Shown here one piece after another: positions 23,610-30,986 of a stretch of DNA of 32,405 nt. This stretch comes from JBOGFC01 sp050742155 (GTDB taxonomy: Bacteria > Actinomycetota > Acidimicrobiia > Spongiisociales > JALYHC01). Each line of letters starts with the position of its first letter. Position 1 is the stretch's first letter. Under the pieces are notes generated by a model. That model was not told the origin of the DNA. It saw only the letters and a list, made by a program, of their open reading frames with translations, and ran no database searches. Location of the stretch: NCBI GenBank assembly GCA_050742155.1, contig JBOGFC010000170.1, forward strand, positions 1-32,405, read 5' to 3'. The position numbers and the translations under genes were made by a program.

Positions 23610-25048
23610 TCCGCGGGTTCCGCGGTCGCCTGGTGGTGACCTTCGTGGCGCTGGTGGCCCTCACCGTCCTGGTGCTGGGAGTGGGGGCCTATCTCTTCCT
23701 GAGCACCTCGCTGCGGTCCCGCCACGTCGAGGAAGCGGTCGAGCAGGCCACCTTCAACCTCACCCAGCTGGCCACCGAGCGCCTGCCCGCCGACCCCACG
23801 CCGGTGGACATCGAGGACTCCAACCTGGACGACGACTTCCGCCGCCGGGGCGGGGCCGAGACGTTCGTGGACTTCGGGGAGGACATCTTCACCTCCCGCT
23901 TCGCCTTCGCCGCCACTCCGGCCCTGGTGGAGCCCGAGCTGGCGGCACTGGTGCACGCCGGGCGTCTGGCTCACCAATGGGTTCGGGTCGGCGACGCTCC
24001 CTACCTGGTGGTGGCCGGCCGCCGACCGCCGGATGGCCCCGACTTCTACTTCTTCTACCCGGCCTCCGACATCGAAGCCGCTCTCTCGCAGCTGCGACAG
24101 GCGTTGGTGGCCGGCGGCCTGCTGCTGGTGCTGCTGGCCGCCCTGCTGGGAAGAACCGTGGCCGGGCGGGTGCTCCGGCCCGTGCGAGCCGGCAGCGAGG
24201 CGGCCGGACGGATGGCGGAGGGTGACCTGTCGGCCCGCCTACCCGAGAACTCCGATGACGAGTTCGGAGCCTGGGCGGCCTCCTTCAACCGGATGGCCGC
24301 CTCACTCGATGAGAAGGTTGCCCAGCTCCAGGAGGCCCAGGCCCGCCAGCGGCGCTTCGTGGCCGATGTGTCGCACGAGCTGCGAACCCCGCTCACCGCT
24401 TTGGTCAACGAGGCGGTGATGCTCCGCAACCACCTGGCCCGCCTCGACCCTGAGGGGCGGCGCCTCGTCGAGCTGCTGGTGGCCGACGTCACCCGCCTGA
24501 GGACCCTGGTCGAGGACCTGATGGAGATCTCCCGCTTCGACGCCGCCTCAGAGGAGCTGGTCCTCACCTCCTTCGAGCTGCGTCCCTTCCTGGAGACGGT
24601 GGTGAGCTCCCGATCGAGCGAAGCCCGGCTCCGCCTCCCCGCCCATCCGGTGACGCTTCGCAGCGACCGGCGCCGGCTGGAGCGGATCCTCGGCAACCTG
24701 CTCGACAACGCCGGCCAGCACGCCGAGGGGTCGCCGGTGGAGGTGGCGGCTCATCTCGGGGACGGCGAGCTCGTGCTGACCGTGGCCGATCGAGGGCCAG
24801 GCGTGCCCGATGCCGATCTGTCCCGCGTCTTCGAGCGCTTCTACAAGTCGGATCCCTCCCGTCACCGCGGAGGGAGCGGCCTGGGCCTGGCCATCGCCGA
24901 CGAGAACGCCCGCTTGCTGGGGGGCGACCTCTCCGCCCACCTCCGTCCGGACGGCGGGATGGTCCTCGAGCTGCGGTTGCCGGTAACCGAACCGTTACCC
25001 GGCGGCGATCCGGCGGTTACCTCCGAGCGCGATCTTGGGGTGGGTTAG
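23606..25048 (+). CDS. Membrane sensor histidine kinase (MtrB-like)
   Basis: 480 residues from GTG 23606, overlapping the response regulator stop. Order: membrane helix 1 (8-33), extracytoplasmic sensor (about 35-160), helix 2 (165-182), HAMP (about 184-240), HisKA with His257 in FVADVSHELRTPLTAL, then HATPase_c with N-box ILGNLLDNAGQHA (361-373), DRGPGVP (395-401) and GGSGLGLAIA (422-431). All catalytic motifs are intact. It phosphorylates the partner regulator in response to an envelope signal. The last 20 residues are poorly conserved; the DNA encoding them carries a cluster of GTTACC motifs that may be a binding site. Confidence 0.95.
   Translation: MIRGFRGRLVVTFVALVALTVLVLGVGAYLFLSTSLRSRHVEEAVEQATFNLTQLATERLPADPTPVDIEDSNLDDDFRRRGGAETFVDFGEDIFTSRFAFAATPALVEPELAALVHAGRLAHQWVRVGDAPYLVVAGRRPPDGPDFYFFYPASDIEAALSQLRQALVAGGLLLVLLAALLGRTVAGRVLRPVRAGSEAAGRMAEGDLSARLPENSDDEFGAWAASFNRMAASLDEKVAQLQEAQARQRRFVADVSHELRTPLTALVNEAVMLRNHLARLDPEGRRLVELLVADVTRLRTLVEDLMEISRFDAASEELVLTSFELRPFLETVVSSRSSEARLRLPAHPVTLRSDRRRLERILGNLLDNAGQHAEGSPVEVAAHLGDGELVLTVADRGPGVPDADLSRVFERFYKSDPSRHRGGSGLGLAIADENARLLGGDLSAHLRPDGGMVLELRLPVTEPLPGGDPAVTSERDLGVG
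24982..25021. promoter_or_regulatory. Cluster of three GTTACC/GGTAAC motifs
   Basis: GGTAACC (24982-24988), GTTACC (24994-24999) and GGTTACC (25015-25021) lie in 40 bases at the 3' end of the kinase gene, 48 bases before the lipoprotein start. The two same-strand copies are 22 bases apart, about two helical turns. GTAAC-type repeats have been described for MtrA-family regulators, as I recall. This could be an autoregulatory site. Confidence 0.35.
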
Positions 25049-25068
25049 CCAAAGAGAAAGGACCCGCC

Positions 25069-26052
25069 ATGCAGCGCATCGCACTCACCGCCCTCGCCCT
25101 GCTGGTGGCTTGCGCCGAGCCGGCGACGGTGACCGACGCCGGGCCGATCACCGCTCCCCCGGCCACCGGACAACCGGCCGAGGCTTCCACCACCTCGGCG
25201 CCGACCGGCGAGACCACCGTCCCCGTGGGCCCGGTCGGACAGACGACGGCCCCGGCTGGTGAGACCACCAGCACCACTTCCCCCTCCGCCGCCCAAGAGG
25301 AGACCATCGGCCTCAAGGCCTACTTCCTCCTCGACGACCAGGGGGCACCTTCGCACCGCCCGGGCCCCTTCCTGGTGCCGGTGCACCGGGAGGTGCCGAA
25401 GACGGTGGCGGTGGCCACCGCGGCCGTGAACCAGCTGCTCGCGGGCCCCTCTGCCGATGAGCGCGCCGGCACTCCGGCGATGTCGAGCGCCATTCCCGAG
25501 GAAACGGTGCTGCTGGGCATCAACATCGAGGACGGCCTGGCCACCGTCGACCTGTCCCGGGAGTTCGAGTCGGGGGGCGGCAGCTTCTCGATGACCGCCC
25601 GGCTGGCGCAGGTGGTCTACACGGTCAGCCAGTTCCCCACCGTCGAACGGGTGGCCTTCCACCTCGACGGCCAGCCGGTGGAGGTGTTCTCCGGCGAAGG
25701 CCTGGTCCTCGATGAGCCCGTCAGCAGGGACGACTACCTGGACCTGCTGCCGCTCATCTTCGTCGACCAGCCCGCCTGGGGCGCCCCGGCCGGCAACCCG
25801 GCCCGGGTGCAGGGGATCGGGGCGGTCTTCGAGGCGACCTTCCACCTCGCCCTCTACGACGGCGACGGCCGGGTCCTGGCCGAGCCTCCCTTCGCCATGA
25901 CCGACAACGGCTCCGGGTGGGGTCGGTTCGACGTGAGCCTCCCCTACTCGGTCGACCGGGAACAGCTCGGCTCGTTGGTGGTCTGGGACTTCTCCGCCGA
26001 GGACGGCAGTCGCCAGAACATCCGCGAGTACCCGGTCCAGCTCAGTGACTGA
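25069..26052 (+). CDS. GerMN/Gmad2-domain lipoprotein (LpqB-like position)
   Basis: 327 residues from ATG 25069 with AAAGGA upstream. The signal peptide ends LLVAC, Cys15 being the probable lipid anchor, and a Thr/Pro-rich tether follows to about residue 80. A GerMN-type domain covers about 84-205 (AVNQLLAGPSADE, NIEDGLATVDLSREFESGGG) and a Gmad2 immunoglobulin-like domain about 225-327 (FEATFHLALYDGDG, DFSAEDGSRQN). It sits outside the membrane. The place after an MtrAB-like pair parallels LpqB, a modulator of MtrB, but LpqB has a beta-propeller instead of Gmad2. A role in sensing envelope state is inferred. A strong terminator follows. Confidence 0.88.
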   Translation: MQRIALTALALLVACAEPATVTDAGPITAPPATGQPAEASTTSAPTGETTVPVGPVGQTTAPAGETTSTTSPSAAQEETIGLKAYFLLDDQGAPSHRPGPFLVPVHREVPKTVAVATAAVNQLLAGPSADERAGTPAMSSAIPEETVLLGINIEDGLATVDLSREFESGGGSFSMTARLAQVVYTVSQFPTVERVAFHLDGQPVEVFSGEGLVLDEPVSRDDYLDLLPLIFVDQPAWGAPAGNPARVQGIGAVFEATFHLALYDGDGRVLAEPPFAMTDNGSGWGRFDVSLPYSVDREQLGSLVVWDFSAEDGSRQNIREYPVQLSD

Positions 26053-26070
26053 TCCTTCCCGGGACGAGAG

Positions 26071-26099
26071 GAGGGCCGGCCGGCTCCCGGCCGGCCCTC
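26071..26099. terminator. Strong bidirectional hairpin terminator
   Basis: GAGGGCCGGCCGG (26071-26083) and CCGGCCGGCCCTC (26087-26099) form a perfect 13-bp stem with a 3-base loop. It lies between the convergent lipoprotein and SHOCT genes, 18 bases after the former, and overlaps the last two bases of the latter's stop codon. No U-tract is present, as is common for actinobacterial terminators. Confidence 0.85.
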
Positions 26100-26319
26100 A
26101 GCCTTGCAGGACCCGCCGGCGGCTCTCGAACTCCTCCACGTCGATCTCCCCTCGGGCGAACCGCTCCTCGATGATGCGCAGAGCGCCCTGGTCCGGCCGC
26201 CCGGGAGCGCCACGGACCGCCCACACCACCAGGCCGACCAGGGTTCCCACCAGTGCCAAGGGGACCAGCAGTCCGAAGAGCCCGAATCCCCAGGGTCCCA
26301 CCATGTGCATGGCGATCAT
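26098..26319 (-). CDS. Small SHOCT-domain membrane protein
   Basis: 73 residues from ATG 26317-26319. One membrane helix (about 11-36, GLFGLLVPLALVGTLVGLVV) is followed by a basic linker and a SHOCT motif (45-72, ALRIIEERFARGEIDVEEFE). SHOCT is a short C-terminal oligomerisation motif; the function is unknown. TAGACT lies seven bases upstream on the minus strand, suggesting a leaderless message. The start codon lies head-on with that of the deacetylase (shared CATG), so each promoter must sit inside the other gene. The frame continues upstream antisense to the deacetylase and that part is rejected. Confidence 0.77.
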   Translation of the reverse strand: MIAMHMVGPWGFGLFGLLVPLALVGTLVGLVVWAVRGAPGRPDQGALRIIEERFARGEIDVEEFESRRRVLQG

Positions 26320-27172
26320 GTCGGGCAGTCTACGCACCGGGGCGGCCCTGGCCGGCCTGATCCTCGTGGCCGCCTGTGCACGACCATCCCCGTCCGTCTC
26401 AACCCCGGTGGCTTCGGTCGAACCGCCCTCCCCATCGGTCACTTCCCCGAGCAGCCGGTCGGCGGGCGAGGCAGACCTCCCCCAGCCGCTCGCCGCGCCG
26501 GCCGCTCCGCCTTCGGCCGAGGACGGGGCGATAGAGCCGGCCGCCCTGGTAGGCAGCATCGCCACCGATCAACCCGTGGTCGCCCTCACGTTCGACGCCG
26601 GCTCCGACACCGGCTTCGCCGCCCAGATCCTCGACACGCTTCACGCCTACGGCATCAAGGCCACCTTCGGGATCACCGGTCGGTGGGCGGAGGCCAATCC
26701 CGAGCTGACCAGGCGCATCGCGGAGGATGGCCACGGCCTCATCAACCACACCTACGACCACCTCTCTTTCACGGGCTTCTCGACCGGGGGGGCGCCCCTC
26801 TCCGAGCAGGACCGGCGCCACCAGCTCGACCGGACCGAACAGGTGATCCGGGAGCTGACCGGGGGCGGCGCCAAGCCGTACTTCCGGCCGCCATACGGCG
26901 ACTACGACGAGGCCCTCCACCTCCAGCTGGGGACGTGGGGCTACCGCTACAACCTCATGTGGACGGTCGATTCCCTGGGCTGGAAAGGACTCACCGCCGA
27001 GGAGATCATCGCCCGCTGCCTGGAAGGCGCCCAGCCCGGAGCCATCTACCTGTTCCACGTCGGCTCGGCCTCCCAGGACGCCGCCGCCCTACCGGCCCTC
27101 ATCGAGGGACTCCGAGGCCAGGGCTTTAGCTTCGCCACCGTCGCCGAGCTGCTAGAGGCTCACGATTCCTAG
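26318..27172 (+). CDS. Polysaccharide deacetylase (CE4) lipoprotein
   Basis: 284 residues from ATG 26318; ATGs at 26303 and 26309 are alternatives. The signal peptide ends LVAAC (Cys20, lipid anchor) and a Ser/Pro-rich tether runs to about residue 80. The NodB domain has motif 1 TFDAGSD (91-97), motif 2 HTYDH (His144, His148), motif 3 RPPYGDYDE (190-198), motif 4 VDSLGW (Asp218) and motif 5 LFHVGS (His247). The usual TFDDG has Ala for the second Asp, a metal ligand; a TFDAG subgroup exists, so activity is not excluded. It would trim acetyl groups from peptidoglycan or another glycan at the cell surface. Transcribed toward the DUF4230-like gene. Confidence 0.9.
   Translation: MSGSLRTGAALAGLILVAACARPSPSVSTPVASVEPPSPSVTSPSSRSAGEADLPQPLAAPAAPPSAEDGAIEPAALVGSIATDQPVVALTFDAGSDTGFAAQILDTLHAYGIKATFGITGRWAEANPELTRRIAEDGHGLINHTYDHLSFTGFSTGGAPLSEQDRRHQLDRTEQVIRELTGGGAKPYFRPPYGDYDEALHLQLGTWGYRYNLMWTVDSLGWKGLTAEEIIARCLEGAQPGAIYLFHVGSASQDAAALPALIEGLRGQGFSFATVAELLEAHDS
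26327..26332 (-). promoter_or_regulatory. -10 box of SHOCT gene
   Basis: TAGACT on the minus strand lies seven bases before ATG 26319, the same geometry as at 17899 and close to 15901. No Shine-Dalgarno is present. It lies within the signal-peptide codons of the deacetylase. Confidence 0.35.
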
Positions 27173-27175
27173 AGT
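27170..27175 (+). promoter_or_regulatory. -10-like box before the DUF4230-like gene
   Basis: TAGAGT overlaps the deacetylase stop codon and lies eight bases before ATG 27184. The spacing fits a leaderless start. The intervening bases are G-rich, so a weak ribosome site on a read-through message is the alternative. Confidence 0.28.
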
Positions 27176-27183
27176 CGGGGGCC

Positions 27184-27798
27184 ATGGAGCGCTTCGCCAA
27201 GGCCCTGGGCCTGATCCTCCTGGTCTTGGGCACCGGAGTCGTGGCTTTCCTGGCCGGTGCCCGTCTCGACGAGCGCCTCGGCTTCTTGAGACGTGGCGAG
27301 CCGTACCAAGACGTCGGCCCCGAGATCGTCCAGAGCGTCCGCGACCTGGCCGAGCTGACGACGGTGGAGATGGTGGAGCTCACCACCGTGGAGAAGGGGA
27401 ACGATTTCGGGTGGCTCAACTGGGCACGGGGCGATCGGATCTTCATGCTGGCGGTGGCCCGCATCGGGGCCGGCGTGGACCTGGGCGAGCTGGAGGAGGG
27501 CGATTTCGAGGTCGACAACGAGACGGGGAAGGTCACGCTCCGTATCCCCCATTCCGAGATCCTCTACGTGGAGCTCGACAACCAGGCGACCCAGGTCTAC
27601 GACCGCGACACGGGGATCTTCACGAAGGGGGACCCCCAGCTGGAATCCGACGCCCGGGAGGTGGCCCAGGAGATCCTGACCCAGAGCGCCGTGGAGAGCG
27701 GCATCCTGCGCCGGGCCGAGGACAACGCCATCGACACCTTGAGGGCCTTCCTGGAGAGCCTCGGCTACCAGGAGGTGCGGGTCATCGTCTCGGGGTAG
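27184..27798 (+). CDS. DUF4230-like membrane-anchored protein
   Basis: 204 residues. One N-terminal helix (about 7-26, ALGLILLVLGTGVVAFLAGA) anchors a soluble domain. That domain has LTTVEMVELTTVEKGND (a short repeated LTTVE), a strand FMLAVARIGAGVDLGELEEGDFEV, then TLRIPHSEILYVELDN and an Arg/Glu-rich helix ending GYQEVRVIV. This order is that of DUF4230 proteins, whose function is unknown and whose fold recalls band-7-like domains. It follows the deacetylase by 11 bases, so an envelope role is likely but unproven. The 112 bases after it hold no gene; GACAAT at 27897-27902 is a possible -10 for the next operon. Confidence 0.75.
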   Translation: MERFAKALGLILLVLGTGVVAFLAGARLDERLGFLRRGEPYQDVGPEIVQSVRDLAELTTVEMVELTTVEKGNDFGWLNWARGDRIFMLAVARIGAGVDLGELEEGDFEVDNETGKVTLRIPHSEILYVELDNQATQVYDRDTGIFTKGDPQLESDAREVAQEILTQSAVESGILRRAEDNAIDTLRAFLESLGYQEVRVIVSG

Positions 27799-27910
27799 CG
27801 GAACCGGCCATCCGGCGCTGCGGCCCGCCGTCGATTGCGGGTCGCCTTCCCTACACGGGTGGTGTCCGCCGACCTCTGACACCGCGCACCTTGTGAGACA
27901 ATGAGCGGCT

Positions 27911-30001
27911 ATGCCTGAGCGCGATCGATCCATCCTGGGCGAGGTCCTCCCTCCCGAGGGGCGAGCCATCGAGTCGGTGGTGGCCCGTTACCAGCGGGTG
28001 GCGCCCGCCGTCACCCGCTTCGCCCGCGCCCTGGCCGATGACGAGGAGCTGCGGGTCCGCCTGGGCGCCCAGTCCTCGGCCGGATCGGGCGAAGTGGTGA
28101 TCGACCCCGGTCTCTTCCAGGCCGCCTATGCGCGCCGGGCCCCGGTCACCCCCGACGAGGTGGCCCTCGCTTCGGCCCTCCACGAGGCGGTGCACCTGGT
28201 GGCCACCGATTTCGAGGAACGCCGCCCCCTCCCCCCGCAATGGCTTCCCGAGCGCCGCGAGCCCCTTCCCGAAGAGCCGGTTTCCCTCCTCGAGGCCCTC
28301 TCCGAAGCCGGCGGGCCGGCCGGAGAGGTCCTCTTCCTCGGGCTCGAGGACGCTCGCCAGGAGAGGCTTCACTTGAGCCACTATCCGGGAGCTCGCTCCG
28401 TGCTGGCCGACATGTACCTGTGCTCGGTGTCGGAGGCCATGGCCAAGGCCCGTCCGCTCGGCCAGTTCGCCCTGGCCTGCTTCCTGGCCGCCGGCGGCTA
28501 CCAGGCAGTCGCTCACCTGCAGGAGAGATGCGCCCCCCAGGTGGCCCTGGCCCTCAACGATGGGTCTGTCTTCCTGGAGGATGTTCCCGAGGCCGGGGAC
28601 CCGTGGGAGGTGGCTGCTATCGCCCTGCAGCTGCTGGCGGTGGCCCGGATGCATGGCCTGGTGACCGAGGCCACCCCCACCGAGAGCGTCGGACAACGGC
28701 GCAGCCGGGAAGATCAGGAACGGGAGGCCATCAGTGAGGGACTCGACCGCGTGCGGCTGGTCAGCCCCGTGCTGGCCGACCTGGAAGGCTACGACACCAC
28801 CCGGCGGGCCGCCGAGGCGATCTCCGGCGAGGCGGGCCGCCGCGGCCCGGCCGAGGTGGCCGGCGACGCCGCCACCGACCAGATCCTCCGGGTCAGCCAG
28901 GCTCCCACCGTCTACCTGCCCTCCGGGCAGGGAGGCAGACTGCTGGTCACCCCGGTTCCGTACCGCTTCGGGCTGTTCAGCGAGCAGGGGGTGCGAGTAC
29001 TCGAGGCGGCCGCTTCGGCCTGGGGCGTGGCCCAGCGGCACGTCTCCGGCGAGCTCTTCCCGCTCTTCGCCGCCAACCAACGGCGGGGGCTCCGCTCCGG
29101 TTACGACGTTGGTGACCTCTCCCCGCACGCGGCGCTCTTCCTGGGAGCCGGCCTCTACGAGCGGATGTTCGAGCGCCGGGCGGTGGCCACCCGCCGCTCC
29201 TACGCGGTGAGCCTGCTGGTGGATGGGTCGGCCAGCATGTTGCAGCCCCGCAGCCTGCCCGGCGGGACCAGGGCCCCCTGGGGATTGGCGGCCGGCATCC
29301 TGGGGGCCTGGACCCTGGCTCGCTTGTGCGACGAGCTGCAGGTGGACTTCGAGGTGAGCCTCTTCAACCGGGCCTTCGCCGCCGCCCCCCAGGACTCGGA
29401 GCAGACCTATCTCGATCGGTGGCGGCAGTCGCAGTCGGGCTTGCGGAAGTCCCAGGGCGGAGCGGCCCACCGGCTCACCCGGACCGTGAACCACTATCTG
29501 GTCAAGTCCTTCGGGCAACGCTGGCGGGAGGCCGAGCAGGCCCTGGCGGGCCTGTTCTGGACGGCCGCCGAGCCGGGCCGGGCGGCGGTCGAGGCCCGCC
29601 GGGCGCCGGAGCTGTCTCCCCCCGTCTCCATGTTCGAGAAGGCCGCCAACGTCGATGAGCTCAACGTGGGCCACGCGGTCGAGCGCCTGCTGACGCAGCG
29701 ATCCCAGATCCGGGTGCTGGTGGTGTTGGCCGACGGGATGACCCGGGGGTCGGTGGAGGTCCTGGCCGAAATGGTCGGGCAGGCGGAACTGGGCGGGACC
29801 ACTATCCTCGGGATCGGGATCGGGGACGACACGGTGCAGGCGGCCTACGGGCGCCATCAGATCGTGGAGCGTCCCGAGGCTCTCACCGAGGCGATGGTGG
29901 AAGGGGTGAGGTCCGCCCTCCGGCGCAGCCTGGCCCTCTGGGGCGCCGACACCTGGTGGGCGAGGGCCGGACGAGCCACCAATGGGAGCACCCATGCCTG
30001 A
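27911..30001 (+). CDS. VWA-domain protein with N-terminal HExxH motif (CobT-like)
   Basis: 696 residues. The N-terminal region has HEAVH (91-95) in ALHEAVHLVATDFEE and a later LGLEDARQERL (about 144-154), the HExxH plus ED-R-E pattern seen in CobT/NorD-type proteins with a zincin-like fold. The C-terminal VWA domain has an intact metal-ion adhesion site, LLVDGSASM (Asp438, Ser440, Ser442), plus VLVVLADGMTRG (602-612). Such proteins are adaptors for MoxR/CobS-type AAA rings, inserting metals or remodelling complexes. The next gene is that AAA partner and overlaps by eight bases. No cobN/chlH is nearby, so chelatase activity is only one option. A large open frame on the opposite strand is a shadow. 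Confidence 0.85.
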   Translation: MPERDRSILGEVLPPEGRAIESVVARYQRVAPAVTRFARALADDEELRVRLGAQSSAGSGEVVIDPGLFQAAYARRAPVTPDEVALASALHEAVHLVATDFEERRPLPPQWLPERREPLPEEPVSLLEALSEAGGPAGEVLFLGLEDARQERLHLSHYPGARSVLADMYLCSVSEAMAKARPLGQFALACFLAAGGYQAVAHLQERCAPQVALALNDGSVFLEDVPEAGDPWEVAAIALQLLAVARMHGLVTEATPTESVGQRRSREDQEREAISEGLDRVRLVSPVLADLEGYDTTRRAAEAISGEAGRRGPAEVAGDAATDQILRVSQAPTVYLPSGQGGRLLVTPVPYRFGLFSEQGVRVLEAAASAWGVAQRHVSGELFPLFAANQRRGLRSGYDVGDLSPHAALFLGAGLYERMFERRAVATRRSYAVSLLVDGSASMLQPRSLPGGTRAPWGLAAGILGAWTLARLCDELQVDFEVSLFNRAFAAAPQDSEQTYLDRWRQSQSGLRKSQGGAAHRLTRTVNHYLVKSFGQRWREAEQALAGLFWTAAEPGRAAVEARRAPELSPPVSMFEKAANVDELNVGHAVERLLTQRSQIRVLVVLADGMTRGSVEVLAEMVGQAELGGTTILGIGIGDDTVQAAYGRHQIVERPEALTEAMVEGVRSALRRSLALWGADTWWARAGRATNGSTHA

Positions 30002-30986
30002 AGAGATCACCTTCACCGACCCCACCGGGGAGGGGAAGCCCGTCACCCTGGAAGCCTTCGAGGTGCCGGAGGACCTGGCCGACCACCACCAGCGGATGGG
30101 GAAGATCCCCGCCCCCGACCCTTACTACGTGGACCTGGGAATGCTCTACCGGCTGGCCCAGCTGGAGGAGGTCCGCCGCCGCCACGCCCGTGACGTGCCG
30201 CTCCATCTGGCCCTCCGGGGCCACATGGGGACCGGCAAGGACCACGACCTGGAGCAGTTCGCCGCCCAGCTCCACCTTCCCTACTACCGCATCCCCCTCA
30301 CCGGGGAGGTGCGGGACATCACCCTGATCGGCTCGGTCAAGCTCCACGGGGACGGCCGGGGAGGCACCGAGAGCCGTTGGGAAGACGGGGACATCACCCG
30401 CGCCTTGCGCGGGCCGGCCCTCATCAACCTCTCCGAGCTCAACGCGGCCGGGGCCGAGACGCTCTTCGCCCTGCACGGCCTGCTCGACCGCTATCAGGCG
30501 TTGGACCTGCCCACAGGCGAGACCGTCCGGTTGCGGCCCGACGTGCGCCTCTACGGCACCATGAATCCCACCGACCTGCGCGACTACGCCGGTACCCAAA
30601 CCCTCAACAAGGCCTTCGCCGACCGCTGGGTGATCTGGGAGAAGCAGCTCCCCTCTGCAGAGCAGGTGGGCGCCATGCTGGAACGGCGCTATCCCGGCCT
30701 CGGGAAGCCCTTCGTCGAGGCCCTGGCCCGCCTCACCATCGAGGTGAACCAGTCGTTCGTGGCGGTGGACGTCCGGACCCGGGTGGAGACGCCGATGAGC
30801 CTGCGCACCGTGCTCGACCGGCTCCCTACCGGCCTGCGCATCTTCGCCGAGGCGGAGGACCCGCTGCGGCGCGCCTGGGTGGAGTTCGTCCTTCCTCACG
30901 TGGACGCCTACGACCGGGACCACTACGAGACGGTGTGGAGCGCGGTGGTCCGCCAAGGGCCCGCCGGCCCACCCTTCCAGCAATGA
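29994..30986 (+). CDS. CobS/MoxR-like AAA protein with altered Walker motifs
   Basis: 330 residues from ATG 29994 (ATG 29982 also possible). The AAA core is clear, but Walker A reads GHMGTGKD (76-83), with Asp83 where Thr/Ser binds Mg2+. Walker B reads ALINLSELN (142-150), with Ser147 where Asp is expected and Glu148 kept. The sensor-1 region GTMNPTD (188-194) and a probable arginine finger in KAFADRW (Arg211) are present. CobS relatives read GHxGTGKT/S and hhhhDE. It may bind nucleotide without normal Mg-dependent turnover, or define a variant family. It overlaps the VWA gene by eight bases and the LOG gene by four (ATGA), showing one operon. Confidence 0.9.
   Translation: MPEEITFTDPTGEGKPVTLEAFEVPEDLADHHQRMGKIPAPDPYYVDLGMLYRLAQLEEVRRRHARDVPLHLALRGHMGTGKDHDLEQFAAQLHLPYYRIPLTGEVRDITLIGSVKLHGDGRGGTESRWEDGDITRALRGPALINLSELNAAGAETLFALHGLLDRYQALDLPTGETVRLRPDVRLYGTMNPTDLRDYAGTQTLNKAFADRWVIWEKQLPSAEQVGAMLERRYPGLGKPFVEALARLTIEVNQSFVAVDVRTRVETPMSLRTVLDRLPTGLRIFAEAEDPLRRAWVEFVLPHVDAYDRDHYETVWSAVVRQGPAGPPFQQ

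Noticed and set aside
26071..26099. GC palindrome as an attachment or recombination site
   Set aside because: Position between convergent gene ends and the 13-bp stem with 3-base loop fit a terminator better.
27851..30046. 731-codon open frame on the minus strand
   Set aside because: It mirrors the VWA gene on the plus strand, has low-complexity Gly/His/Arg-rich translation and no recognisable domain. Long antisense frames are expected in GC-rich genes.
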